This document shows, in pieces, positions 10,830-21,005 of a DNA stretch of 64,000 bases. The DNA lies in contig CM060900.1 of NCBI GenBank assembly GCA_030762935.1, positions 440,007,759 through 440,071,758 of the forward strand, written 5' to 3'. A program made the position numbers and the translations under genes. Every line of letters begins with the position of its first letter. The first letter of the stretch is position 1. Below the pieces are notes generated by a model, which saw nothing but the letters and a program-made list of their open reading frames with translations, was not told where the DNA came from and searched no databases. Origin of the DNA: Hymenopus coronatus (lineage: Eukaryota > Arthropoda > Insecta > Mantodea > Hymenopodidae).

Positions 10830-11530
10830 TGTGACCAGTATTCATATTATCATACATAAGAGTTCTTTCAAAGTTTAATACACACCAAACATTTACATTT
10901 TCAATGAGACACCTGAGGTTACTCTTCTTTTCCCCCATAGTAATTGATATATTGATGATAAGAAAGTGAATATCAGGTTTTGCATTTCAAGGACCTTTAT
11001 TTTGAAACCTGAAACTTGTAAAATTTATCCTATTTTCTGTAATTTTATAGTTAAGACAAATTTTGTTAACCTGGTGAGTCACACTAGTTGACTGGGCTTT
11101 AGCCCAAATTATGTAAATGTATGTAACAAGTAAAGTATCTGGCCCAGACCAATGGTTTTCAAGTATGCTTATAAGCAACCGCCCCATGTCATTAGATTTA
11201 CAGGCATGTTAAAAAAAACTCCTGCTGGACAAAATTCTGGTACACTGGATGCTGAAATGCTCCTGGTAATTGACAGTCTTATTAACAAACAGGTCATAAA
11301 AAGTAATGAATACTGCTTCACAGAGAGATATAATTGAAAATGGTGACAGTACTACTTTTCTTTTCTGAAACAAGATTTTAAATTCATTTCGTAAATGTAA
11401 TGTGGTAATGTTTGGTTGCTGTGAATCTCAATTTTTAGTTCTTCATTAGATGCCTGTTGCCTTAACCACTCATACACAAACCACAGCTGCAAATATGTAG
11501 ATCAAAGCAAAAACTTAACAGGTAATATTC
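10830..11530. other. Intronic sequence, nothing recognised
   Basis: AT-rich unique-looking sequence leads up to the triplet-repeat block. No homologous ORF or terminal repeats were seen. Confidence 0.45.
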
Positions 11531-11537
11531 AGATGTA

Positions 11538-11776
11538 TCACCACCACCACCACCACCACCTCCTCCTACTCCTCCTCCTACTCCTCCCCCTCCTCCTGCT
11601 CCTCCTCCACCACCACCACCTCCACCCCCACCACCACCCCACCCCCACCCCCTCCTCCTCCACCACCACCACCACCTCCTCCTCCTCCTTTCCCTTCTGG
11701 ATTATTATTATTATTATTATTATTATTGGTGGTGGTGGTGTCAGTGTCGGTGTTACCATTATCATTATTATTAGTG
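11538..11776. repeat. Compound triplet-repeat block (CAC/CTC/CCA, ATT, GGT)
   Basis: About 160 bases of almost pure pyrimidine-rich CAC, CTC and CCA triplets are followed by about nine ATT/TTA units. Next come four GGT units and a mixed GTGTCAGTGTCGGTG / ATT tail. The long poly-His/Leu/Pro and poly-Val/Gly frames on both strands are artefacts of the repeat and are not called as genes. CAC units on the left can pair with GGT units on the right, so a hairpin is possible. Confidence 0.9.
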
Positions 11777-12080
11777 TATAACTTGTCTGACAAAAGAAAG
11801 GGTTGTTTTTGTGAGCTTGTTTCTGTGGACATAATTATAGTGTTTTAGGGCTAGAATGAATAAATATATAAATTAAATTATAATTGAGAATACAGATGGT
11901 GTGGAACAGCTAGGAGAAGTTCCCATGCTTGTGCATATTATTACTTCTACCACAATGTAAACTAGTATCATTGATGTAAAATTTAATGATGGTATGGAAA
12001 CAGCACACGAGAAGCTTTGGGTGTTAGTTCATGCCTTCAATTGTGCATGAGCCATTTGTATTTGACCCAGAAGATGATGG

Positions 12081-12083
<3 letters not shown>

Positions 12084-12130
<47 letters not shown>
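12084..12130. repeat. (ATT)n microsatellite
   Basis: Roughly 16 uninterrupted TTA/ATT units. It is intronic. The poly-Tyr frame across it is not considered a gene. Confidence 0.9.
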
Positions 12131-12132
<2 letters not shown>

Positions 12133-12317
12133 CTATGGAGTAACTCTAATTTGACTAGCCAACCTCTACTGATTGGTCAAATTTATTCAGCTTTTACCTC
12201 AATAAAATTTGAATTGATGATGTCATTTTATAAGAGTTAATCTCTGTTGTGGTCAAATAGTTCTAAGTACCAGCTGGAGAGTGCACAGTCATGCTGGAAA
12301 GCAGGAGACACCAGTAT

Positions 12318-12480
12318 GGGTATATCAGCACCTTTGGTAGTCTGAACTGAGTTACTTCTACATGCTGTCATGGATATATCAACACCTTTTGTAGTCTGAA
12401 TATGAGTTACTCCAAGAGCTACCATGATTGTAACAGTGCCTCTCATGGGCTGAATGTGAATTATTCTACAAATGGAAGTG
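12318..12480. repeat. Short minisatellite, ~54-bp unit, about three diverged copies
   Basis: Units begin near 12318, 12372 and 12425. They share the order 'g.atatatca.cacctt..gtagtctgaa', 'gagttact.c' and 'ct..cat'. The third copy is more diverged (GTAACAGTGCC...GGGCTGAATGTGAATTATTC). No coding role is visible. Confidence 0.6.
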
Positions 12481-13017
12481 AGAACTGTTTTTGCAGCTGC
12501 TATTTGTCCTGTGTAGCTTTTTTTTTAAACTGCCATTCACTGCTGTGATTTTATGAGACTACAAGTGAATGCAGTTTCTCAGAATTCATGAAAATTGAGA
12601 TAAAAATATATCCAGAAGTAGCATCTTCAGGAATTTGAACCTGGACTTCACTAACAAATAAAAAAGAATACTTAAAAACATAAGTGACCTCCACTGAGGA
12701 ATATAGAAGGGAAAGTAAATCGTATAATAAACAGAATCAAAACAAAATAGCAATTCCCTTATGCAACAAGACAAGATAACTAAAGCATAAAGTTCAACTA
12801 ATGGCATAGCTGTCATTATTCACTTTTATAAGGCATTGTCACAAAAAGTGCTGAAATTCATGGAAAGCACAAAGAAATTCATGTATGCAGCAGGCATCAT
12901 CATAATGAACTGAATTATTCTGCCAGATCGAAAATATCTTTTGATTATGAAAATATGATCCTTGGTTGTGCCTTGCATTCTACTGCAATGGAATTGACAG
13001 TTTGCATGTATGTGGTC

Positions 13018-13330
13018 TTTTTTTTTTTTTTTTTTTTTTTGTATTGTGTTTAATGCCTGCTTTTACTACTTGTGGCACTGCAGGCGATGGCACTGGTGAT
13101 ATATGAAATGAAGATGGAGCACTGGTGGAATGTTAATGCGGAGGAAACCAGAGAACCCGGAGAAAACCTGCCCCTGCGCCGCTTTCTCCACCACAAATCT
13201 CATATGCGGTCTCTTGGGATCAAACCTGTGGTCTTGTTGTATGTCAGATCTATCAATTGTGGCATATTCTTTAAAGTCTACCAGGAATACTCTGGTACGC
13301 AAGATCGTGGAAGGTCCCTCTGATAGCACT
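13018..13330 (-). mobile_element. tRNA-derived SINE, family A, copy 1
   Basis: A run of 23 T at 13018-13040 is the reverse complement of an A-rich 3' tail. It is followed by 'tgtttaatgcctgcttttactacttg', shared with the copies at 48.65 and 49.34 kb. The core AACCAGAGAACCCGGAGAAA recurs at 48.76 kb and, diverged, at 40.34 kb. To the right, GGGATCAAACC is the complement of a pol III B box (GGTTTGATCCC). SINEs are non-coding and are moved by LINE proteins. The A-box region at the right is degenerate. Confidence 0.7.
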
Positions 13331-13391
13331 TAACTTTGCATATTCACTATGCAAATGTCCACCAGGTAATCCTCTGATAGGCATTAGTTTT

Positions 13392-13600
13392 GTCTTGGCC
13401 AATAGATTGAGTCCTAGAAGTCATGATTTCAAATTCTGTCATAGCAAAAGGTAAATAAATTTGATCACCCCAATTTATATTGGGCTAAGTTTGAGAAGTC
13501 ACAAGTGGATTCCAGGCATTCTTGAAGGTTCAACCGTGAGAGAAGGTAGTTGATAATGAAATTCCAAGAATAGGCTTGAAGGGCACTAGTAGCAATAGAG
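13392..13600 (+). mobile_element. Possible tRNA-like SINE head (weak)
   Basis: TCTTGGCCAATAGATTGAG followed about 25 bases later by GATTTCAAATTCTG resembles a degenerate A-box/B-box arrangement. No second copy of this sequence was found in the window, so the call is tentative. Confidence 0.25.
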
Positions 13601-13644
13601 CCATAAGTGTCGCCTGCTAAAGGAGGTCTGAAATTAAACCCAAC

Positions 13645-13658
13645 AAGCTTTACTTGGA
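13645..13658. repeat. Target-site duplication of the RTE element, left copy
   Basis: AAGCTTTACTTGGA (14 bases) is identical to 16807-16820 and flanks the RTE-type retrotransposon. It is the footprint of target-primed reverse transcription. Before insertion the locus would have read through a single copy. Confidence 0.9.
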
Positions 13659-16600
13659 CCCCTCAGGGGCTCACCTTGGTGAGTACGGGGAGTAGCGCCC
13701 CCGAGGTGCCTGAGCTACCCAGTGTTCGGGGGTATAACCGGACCACCCTGCTTCCTGGGGACATAAATAAGGAAGCCTGGTCCTCCAGGTTGGGGGTTAA
13801 GCATTAGGTTAACAACCTAATCTTGTAAAAAAGCTATTGTTACGAAACCTGCAAAAAAGCCTCGGAATGATTTAATGTTGGCGACCTGGAACGTAAGGAC
13901 AATGCTGAAACCTGGGAAAATGAAAGAAATAGCAAATGAAGTATTAAAATATAAATTAGATGTGGTAGCGCTCCAAGAAATAAGATGGGCAGGGGAAGGT
14001 AGAATAGATAAGAAAGAATACACGGTATTATATAGTGGACCTAAAAAAGCTGGACTTAATGGTACAGGATTTATTATCTCAAAGGAAATCAAAAAGAGCC
14101 TAATAGAATTTAAATCAATTAGTGAACGAATCTGTAAAATACGCCTTAAAGGTAAATTCAGAAATATAACTATATTATCTATATATGCACCTACAGAAGA
14201 GAAAGATGAGATAAACAAGGAAGAGTTTTACGAAAGCTTAGAAAATACATGTAATTCAGTAGGAACTTATGATACATTGGTGATACTAGGAGATTTTAAT
14301 GCCCAAGTGGGGAAAGAAGACTATTTAAATGGAGTGGCAGGGAAACATTCACTACATCAAATAAGTAATGAAAATGGTAATCTACTTGGACAATTCGCAG
14401 TTAGAAATAATATGATTATTAAAAGTACCTGCTTCCCTCACAAAGAAATACATAAAGGAACGTGGAAAATGCCAGGCTCAGATATAGTAAATCAAATTGA
14501 TCATGTGCTAATTAAAGCAAGACATACATCATCAATTATAGATGTAAGAAGTTGTAGAGGCCCAAATTGTGATTCAGATCACTTTTTGGTTAAAGTGAGA
14601 ATGAGAATAAAAATAAAGAAGATGGAGAGGGCTCAAGAGAACAAACATATACGATGGGATAGAGAAAAAATAAAAGATAAAGAAGAAAAAAAGAAATATC
14701 AAAAGTTAATGAGCAGCAAATTAAATGAAAAAGGAACAGAAGAAGGTGTAGAAGAACAATGGGAGGTAATAAAGGAGACAGTAAAAGAGGTAGCAAAAAT
14801 AAGTATAGGTGAAAAGAAAATGGAAAGAAACATAGAATGGTATGATAAAGAGTGTGAGCAAGCTATAGAAAAAAAGAACATGGCTAGGAAAAAAATGCTC
14901 CAGAAAGAAACTAGAAATAACTATGAAGAATACCGTCAAAGAAGAAGAGACGCTAATAACATATGTAAGAAAAAGAAAAGAGAATATTGGAAAATGCAAA
15001 CCCAAGAAATAGAAACGCTGATTCAACAGAGTGAGATAAAGAAATTCTATATGGCATTAAAGCAAATGAAACAAGGGAAACAGAATAAAATGAAAGAATG
15101 TCTAAGCAAGGAAGGTAATGTTCTTGGAGAAGATAAAGATATACTGGAAAGATGGGCTGAGTACTACAAGGAATTGTTAAATAAACGACAATCAATAAAT
15201 AATCAGGAACAAGGAGAGAATGAAAATGGAAATGAACAAAAAATGGAAGAAGAAGAAGAAGAAGAAGAAGAAGAACCGGATATTTGGGATGTTAAAATAG
15301 CAATACAGAGCCTAAAGAATAATAAAGCACCAGGAGAAGATGACATAATCGCTGAGCTAATTAAATATGGTGGGAATGAAATTATGAAAGCAATACATAA
15401 GTTAATATTAGAAATATGGAGGAAGGAACAGATGCCTGAAAGCTGGAAGACAGGCATAATATGCCCAATATATAAAAAGGGTAATAAATATCAATGCCAT
15501 AATTATAGGGGAATTACATTGCTAAATGTAGCATATAAAATATTTTCAAGTATTTTAAATAATAGAGTGAAAAAATATGCGGAAAATGTATTAGGCGAGT
15601 ATCAATGTGGATTTAGAAGTGACAAGAGTACGATAGACCAGATATTTGTAATACGACAAATAATGGAAAAATTCTATGAGCATGGCATAGATTTATGCTT
15701 TCTGTTTATTGACTTTAAGTTTGCATTTGACTCAATTGACAGAGAAGTTCTCTATAACACCTTACAATGTTTTAAAGTGCAACCGAAAATAATAAGACTA
15801 ATAAAAATGACAATGGAAAATACAAAAGCCAAAGTGAAAGTAATGAATAAATTAAGTCCGGATTTTGATTATAACACAGGAGTAAGACAAGGTGATGGAC
15901 TATCGACGACTCTATTCAACCTAGCCCTGCACAGAGCAGTAGAAAAAATAAATACTAAAGGAACAATATTTTTTAAGTCTAGTCAGATATGTGCATATGC
16001 AGATGACATATTGATTGTGGCAAGAGATAGGAAAATGTTAGTTGAAGTTTATGAAGAATTAGAAAGAAGGTAAAAAAAAATAGGATTAGAAGTAAATGAA
16101 AAAAAAACTAAATACCTGAAAATGACAGCAGACAAAAGCAAAAGAATAATTGAAAATCTAGTAGTTGGAGACAAAACATTTGAAGGGGTATCCAAATTTA
16201 GATATTTAGGAGCGCTTGTAAATAATGATAACAATTTAAACGAGTGCATAAAAGAAAGAATTCAAGGTGGAAATGCAGCCTATTATGCAAATTTAAATCT
16301 ATTAAAAAATAGGCTTATTAGTACAGGGACAAAAAATACAATATCTATAAAACACTAATAAGACCAATAGTAACGTATTCTGCAGAAACCTGGACCCTAA
16401 ACAATGTAGATGAAGAAATACTACGAAGATTTGAACGGAAAATACTTAGACGAATCTTTGGACCTGTAAAGGATAAAGACCAATGGAGAATAAGATATAA
16501 TTATGAGATAGAAGAACTAATTAAGCAGCAAAATATTGTGAAATTTATAAAGGCACAAAGAATAAGATGGCTAGGACACATAGAGAGAATGACAGAAGAT

Positions 16601-16806
16601 AGAATGCCAAAAAGAATATTGAAAGGAAGACTGTACGCTAGAAGAAAAAAAGGAAGACCAAAAACAAGATGGTTAGATGATGTGATGGAAGACCTAAGAA
16701 AAATTGGAATCAGAGGGTGGAAAAGTAAAGCAGAAGATAGAGATATGTGGAGGAGGATTGTGCAGGAGGCCAAAGCTCACCAAGGGCTGTAGAGCCAGAA
16801 GAGAAG
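13659..16806 (+). mobile_element. RTE-type non-LTR retrotransposon, near full length (3148 bp)
   Basis: Perfect 14-base duplications bound the element exactly. The 5' end is GC-rich and begins with a small palindrome (CCCCTCAGGGG), a sharp change from the AT-rich intron. A single ORF with endonuclease and reverse transcriptase follows, then a very short 3' end (GAGCCAGAAGAGAAG) only a few bases after the stop. Length, one-ORF layout and short 3' UTR fit RTE elements, which are usually about 3.2 kb. The perfect duplication and only two ORF lesions suggest a fairly recent insertion. Confidence 0.93.
13875..16792 (+). pseudogene. RTE ORF: AP endonuclease + reverse transcriptase (one stop, one frameshift)
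   Basis: The first 732 codons are open. The AP-like endonuclease shows LATWNVRTML, ALQEIRW, ILGDFNAQVG, QIDHVLI and SDHFLVKV, so its catalytic residues are intact. A charged linker with a GAA-encoded poly-Glu run (about 15245-15276) precedes the RT. RT motifs are GIICPIYKKGNK, NYRGITLLNVAYK, FLFIDFKFAFDSIDR, TGVRQGDGLSTTLFN and the catalytic AYADDILIVA. An in-frame TAA at 16071-16073 interrupts just after YADD, then the frame resumes (IGLEVNEKKTKYLKM, FRYLGALVNND). A ~2-base insertion near 16343 shifts the frame. The end is RWLGHIERM, KGRPKTRWLDDV and the stop at 16790-16792. The start could be TTG/ATG near 13875, with an upstream frame also possible. Confidence 0.93.
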
Positions 16807-16820
16807 AAGCTTTACTTGGA
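16807..16820. repeat. Target-site duplication of the RTE element, right copy
   Basis: AAGCTTTACTTGGA, identical to 13645-13658, immediately follows the 3' end of the retrotransposon. Confidence 0.9.
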
Positions 16821-17080
16821 ATGTAATTTCCAGTTTTCTTATTTTAGTTCTTTTTATTTTTTACAGTTTTTGTTTCTTCACATTCTGGAGTGAACTGCAG
16901 AGCACTGTTTGGGAACCACTAATCTAACCCATTAGTCTTATTTTACTTATTTTAATGTGTCTTAATTTTTATTTCATGATACAGATTTCTATGCAAATGT
17001 GTAATTCTTTTTGTTATTGAAAATAATCATGAGAACCTAATGTTATATTTATAAGAAAAAATACATGTTTTACTTTGTAG

Positions 17081-17220
17081 GCAAAGGAGGAGATGGCAAA
17101 GGAACAGTGGGAAGAAAAAATTTCAACAGATTCACATCATTTGTAAAATCTGGAGGAGAAAGCTACATCCTTGGCACTGTTAAAGTCAATGTTAAAAACG
17201 AAGATAAAGTTTACATATAT
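17081..17220 (+). CDS. SH3PX1: Sorting nexin SH3PX1/SNX9 family, pre-PX exon
   Basis: This 140-base exon lies between 'gttttactttgtag' and 'gtaagtac'. It takes one base from the previous exon (G|GC) and leaves in phase 0. The peptide GKGGDGKGTVGRKN is followed by FNRFTSFVKSGGESYILGTV and KVNVKNEDKVYIY. The FNRF..FVKSG.E.Y(I/L)LG block is the conserved segment directly before the PX domain in the SNX9/18/33 group (KFPGFAKPGTEQYLL in mammalian SNX9), part of the PX-BAR yoke region. The intron before it is 11.4 kb and carries the RTE, Penelope and LINE insertions. Confidence 0.95.
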
Positions 17221-17355
17221 GTAAGTACATGTCAGAATATGAGTTAAGACTATAAGGAAAAAATATTTCTCATTCTGTGTAAATTTAAACAAAAATGAAA
17301 AATGCCCCTAGAAAGAAAGTATCATGAATATAAAATAGTGACAAACACTGTGTGT

Positions 17356-17560
17356 GAAATGAAATGGCATTTTATTTTGGACACTCTTTAACTGCAGTGG
17401 TTCTTAGCGTCCCATTCTATACTAGGCATGAAAGTCTACTTAATTTTGCTCAGAGGCTTGAGGTTCTTTTATGTGCCGTAAATCTATGACACGGGACCCA
17501 TGGATCCATCATCCTCTGCCTGTTTTGAACCCATGACCTTGGGTATACACTGTTGCATAA
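17356..17560 (-). mobile_element. tRNA-derived SINE, family B, copy 1
   Basis: This is the reverse complement of most of the copy at 49622-49957. The tail GAAATGAAATGGCATTTTAT is at 17356. Shared blocks follow (cccattctatactaggcat, ttaattttgctcagaggcttgagg, tgccgtaaatctatgacacggg), then TTTTGAACCCATGACCTTGGG, the complement of a B box inside a tRNA-like head. The 3' tail repeats an ATTTC motif. The copy lies 135 bases downstream of the exon at 17081-17220, in opposite orientation to the gene. Confidence 0.8.
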
Positions 17561-19309
17561 TATGTTATTACTGTAATAGCACAACAATTTGTCTCGTCCT
17601 ATGAAGAGTATTTAACAATGAAAGTAATAATGGAAGCTATCAGCACACTTTTGTATAAAAGAACAAAGATCACATATTTTCTTCTTTAAATTCAAAATGT
17701 TCAAACACAGGCACAGAAAAAAAAATATACTATTAAAAACTTGAAGTTGTAGCAGGCACTGTTTTATTCATGAGCTACTGTTCTAAAAATATTGTTATGT
17801 GGGCTTACTATGAATGGCAATGAACAGTTACAGTTAAGAGAATACACAGAAAACATGCTAATTTCTCAATGCAAATAAACAGAAACGTCACTTTTCATAG
17901 TTTAACATTGAGATTTATTCTTGTTCTGTATGAGAGCAGAATTTTTTCAGTTATTGCAAGTCATATTATCTTATTACTGGGATGGGCATCATCTTTAAAT
18001 TCTCTGACTGTCAATGTGATGTTTTGAAGTCTGGATGATTAATTCCTTTCCCTTCAATGACAGGTGACCCATGCACCATAGTATATTACACAAGCACTCA
18101 GTGTTTGCAGAGAACACTGTTGTGCCTTTTCAATTAAAATTGAGTTTAGAAACTTTGAAAATAGAATGCCAATTATATTCTAAAATTTCTTCTCTATAAA
18201 TAACTAATTGATTTAACATATAACCATAGACTTTTATTGATATTCCATTGTACACTTTATTTCCAACTTCATGGATCATGAATATTACCATGAATTGGCA
18301 TTTAGAATAGTACCCATAATTCAGGTTTTTTGTGAAAAGTGGACCTTAATTGTTTTTCCTTGTATAATTAAAGTGTATTAAATGAGATATGATGTAATAT
18401 GAAGTTAAGGACACTGAAGTGCTACTAGCTGATAACCTGTATAAATGAGTCAGATATATATTACCTTCAATAGTTTCAGGACTATTACTCCCATCCTTGG
18501 CTGGAAACATTACATCATGGTAGCTTCTGTAGGTGGTATTTGTCTTTTACCAGATGAATCTCTAATGTGGTCTTATAGTGGGGACATTAAAGTTGATTAG
18601 CTAACTGGTTCTTGAAAATGTAGATTTTCTCTGGTACTGTCAATTGGGTGTCCCTTTTAGCAAGTTATAACCAAGCTCTCAGTTCAATTTGATTATTATG
18701 ATTCCAAAAGTGAGTTCCTGCTCCCAGTTTCCCCATTATATCTAATGTTTATGAAATGTACTTTGGTCCTGGTTTTCACAAAATTTGATTACAATTTAAT
18801 GCTTTAAAATGAATGTTTTTGTTAAAGATGATGAGATAAGGAATACATGATCCTTTGTGTTTGACAGTGATGAGACATAAATATTATTGTTTTTTTAGCA
18901 ATTGCATATTTTAAGTACTGATTTGAGTTAATTGTAACACATTTCCATTACCTATATTTTATTATTAAGGACATGTTTCCTCATTACTTCATGTAATTGT
19001 GTATTTATTTAACAGCTCACTAACCAAAGATTTATGCAGTGTTTGAAATTTTTGTCATGGTTGAATGTGATCACAATGTAAGATTTAAAAAATATTTTCC
19101 TAAATTATTAAGAAACAATAAACAATAGTATAAAAACTGTACATTTATATTGCATACTTATTTAGTAGGATTCCAAATATAGCAGCACTTGTTTGTAACC
19201 ATGGGTCAGTATTTGATCAGTAATACAATTACAATAAAAGAAAAACACGGTTCAACTTGTCAATAAACGTGCTTTCATCATTAAAATTCTGTTTGTTACT
19301 GAATTTCAC
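17561..19309. other. Intronic sequence, nothing recognised
   Basis: AT-rich sequence with no homologous ORF longer than background. The right end may hold the undefined 3' edge of the pogo-like element that follows. Confidence 0.5.
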
Positions 19310-21005
19310 TAATATCACTTATATTTTTGTATAAGTAACTTCCTGCTCTGCGAGTTTCACATTTAATTTTTTGAATTATGTCACTTTCTCTTCTTCTGCA
19401 ATATCTTAAATCTCTAGAAAAATGAAGTCTGTGTTCAAGTTATCACTTTTTTTTCTTTTGAAATTAACTTCAAACAAAACTTAACAAACCTCTCGCAATT
19501 AAATATCTAGTTCTCTTTGTTGGAATTCTTACCACAACAAACTCTCTTCTTAAAATGACATCATTTTCATCTTCACTTTCCTTAATTGCTTTTGATACAT
19601 AATCATTATCACCACTCTTTTCCTTCTCAGTGACACTGTTCCATTCACCTGTGAAGTAGCCCTTTTGTCGAGTTTCAAGATCTTCCACCACCTGACCTGG
19701 CCCCAAATTCGAAGAAGTCTTATAAACTGTTTCTGTACTCCTAGTTGTTTCTCCAATACAAAATTCTTTAAGTGGTCTGCCAAAGCTTCTATTCATGACT
19801 TCTTACTTGCCTGTGAAACATTATCATCTTTATTGTCTACTTATTTGAGAGAGAAATTTTCTGGGCAATCCCTATTTTTGCAAAACCAGATATGATATTC
19901 TGTCTATTATCTCCAATTTCATCAAATGTCTTTTGAAGAAGGTAAGGCAAATCTGATTTTGGAACCGAACCTCTGTTGTGCTGTTTCTGCTCATCCAGAC
20001 ACAAGCACAATTTAGTGGTTGAAAGAATGCTATGTAAAGTGGTTGGCTCAAGTGGATCGTATTTGGGGGAGGAGTAATAAAACAAATTGTACGTTATGCA
20101 ACTCACACAGTTTGATAACATGTAGAGAAAGGTGGCTGGACAAATTATCCCTTATTAGCAACTTTAGCCTTTTAGTCTTCTTACAAAAAGTAGTAGTATG
20201 TCCGAAAACCCTGCTTCAAACGTATCCATATCGAACCATCCACTCATATTTCTATTATAGCCAGCACCAGGCATATCCCCCAATATCCACATTCATAGAC
20301 ATACATGTTCTTGTATACTGTATGTGGTGGAAGCATTTTTCCATCTACTGTAGCTGATACCATATGCTAGTGTTGTTCTTTGAAGAATCAATTATTCTTT
20401 CTGGGCATTTTGTTCCATGGCTAATGACAACTCTAACTTGACTTGGATCATCTGAGAAATTAGTTTCCCATAATTTGTGATGTTAGATGGAGGGTCTCCT
20501 TCCAATGATGTCTCCAAATTAGAAAACTATTTGTGCATTTTAGCATGTGTAATGTCAGCTCTGACTCTCTCTATTCTATTTTCATCTAATCGGACATTTA
20601 ATTTGTTTCTTCCCAGGAGTCCATGTAACCAATCTTAGCCAGATCTATTGACAATAAAGTATCTTGCTTTACTTATTCTATTTTCATAGCTTTGAACTAC
20701 ATTCCTAATATGTCAACCTGTTATTGGGAAACTCCATTTTGCATACATTGATAATCTTTGAAACAGTTTTTTATCTTCTTTACTTACAGCAGTTTTTCCT
20801 CCCAATTTGAATTTTTATTTATTGTTTAATTTGTCATGGGTGGTACAACATACCATATTGCTCTGATATCTTTCGGACACTAATTTTCCTGATTTGACAG
20901 CATTTATTGCATTATCTATATATACAAGATTGTATCAACATCTACCATCTGGCTAAACCTTTTTTATGCTTCCCTATGCTGGTCAGATTCACCCTGCAAT
21001 GTAAG
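19310..21005 (-). pseudogene. Pogo/Jerky-like DNA transposon: CENP-B-type HTH + DDE_1 transposase, decayed
   Basis: Minus-strand frames in order give a CENP-B/psq-like DNA-binding N-terminus (LYIDNAINAVKSGK, then KFKLGGKTAVSKEDKKLF near 20.8 kb) and RLSMYAKWSFPITG. Next come NVVQSYENRISKARYFIVN and LLGRNKLNVRLDENRIERV. The DDE_1 domain follows with DPSQVRVVISHGTKCPERII, KMLPPHTVY, LLIRDNLSSHLSLHVIKLCE, NVQFVLLLP, KSDLPYLLQKTFDEIGDN and NIISGFAKIGI. A C-terminal tail runs to about 19.3 kb. This order matches pogo-superfamily transposases, which move DNA by cut-and-paste at TA targets. Every segment has stops or frameshifts. Terminal repeats were not identified, so the edges are approximate. 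Confidence 0.85.

Noticed and set aside
11538..11700. CRISPR-like array of short repeats
   Set aside because: These are trinucleotide microsatellites with no spacers, in a eukaryotic intron.
11533..11832. Overlapping ORFs with poly-His/Leu/Pro, poly-Val/Trp and poly-Gly
   Set aside because: All three frames are translations of the triplet-repeat block. There is no unique protein sequence.
12031..12240. ORF with a 15-residue Tyr run
   Set aside because: Produced by the (ATT)n microsatellite. The rest has no homology.
13817..14218. 133-codon minus-strand ORF overlapping the RTE start
   Set aside because: Antisense to the RTE endonuclease, which has clear motifs on the plus strand.
14590..15457. 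Several long minus-strand ORFs (Phe/Leu/Ser-rich)
   Set aside because: They are antisense shadows of the A-rich RTE coding strand.
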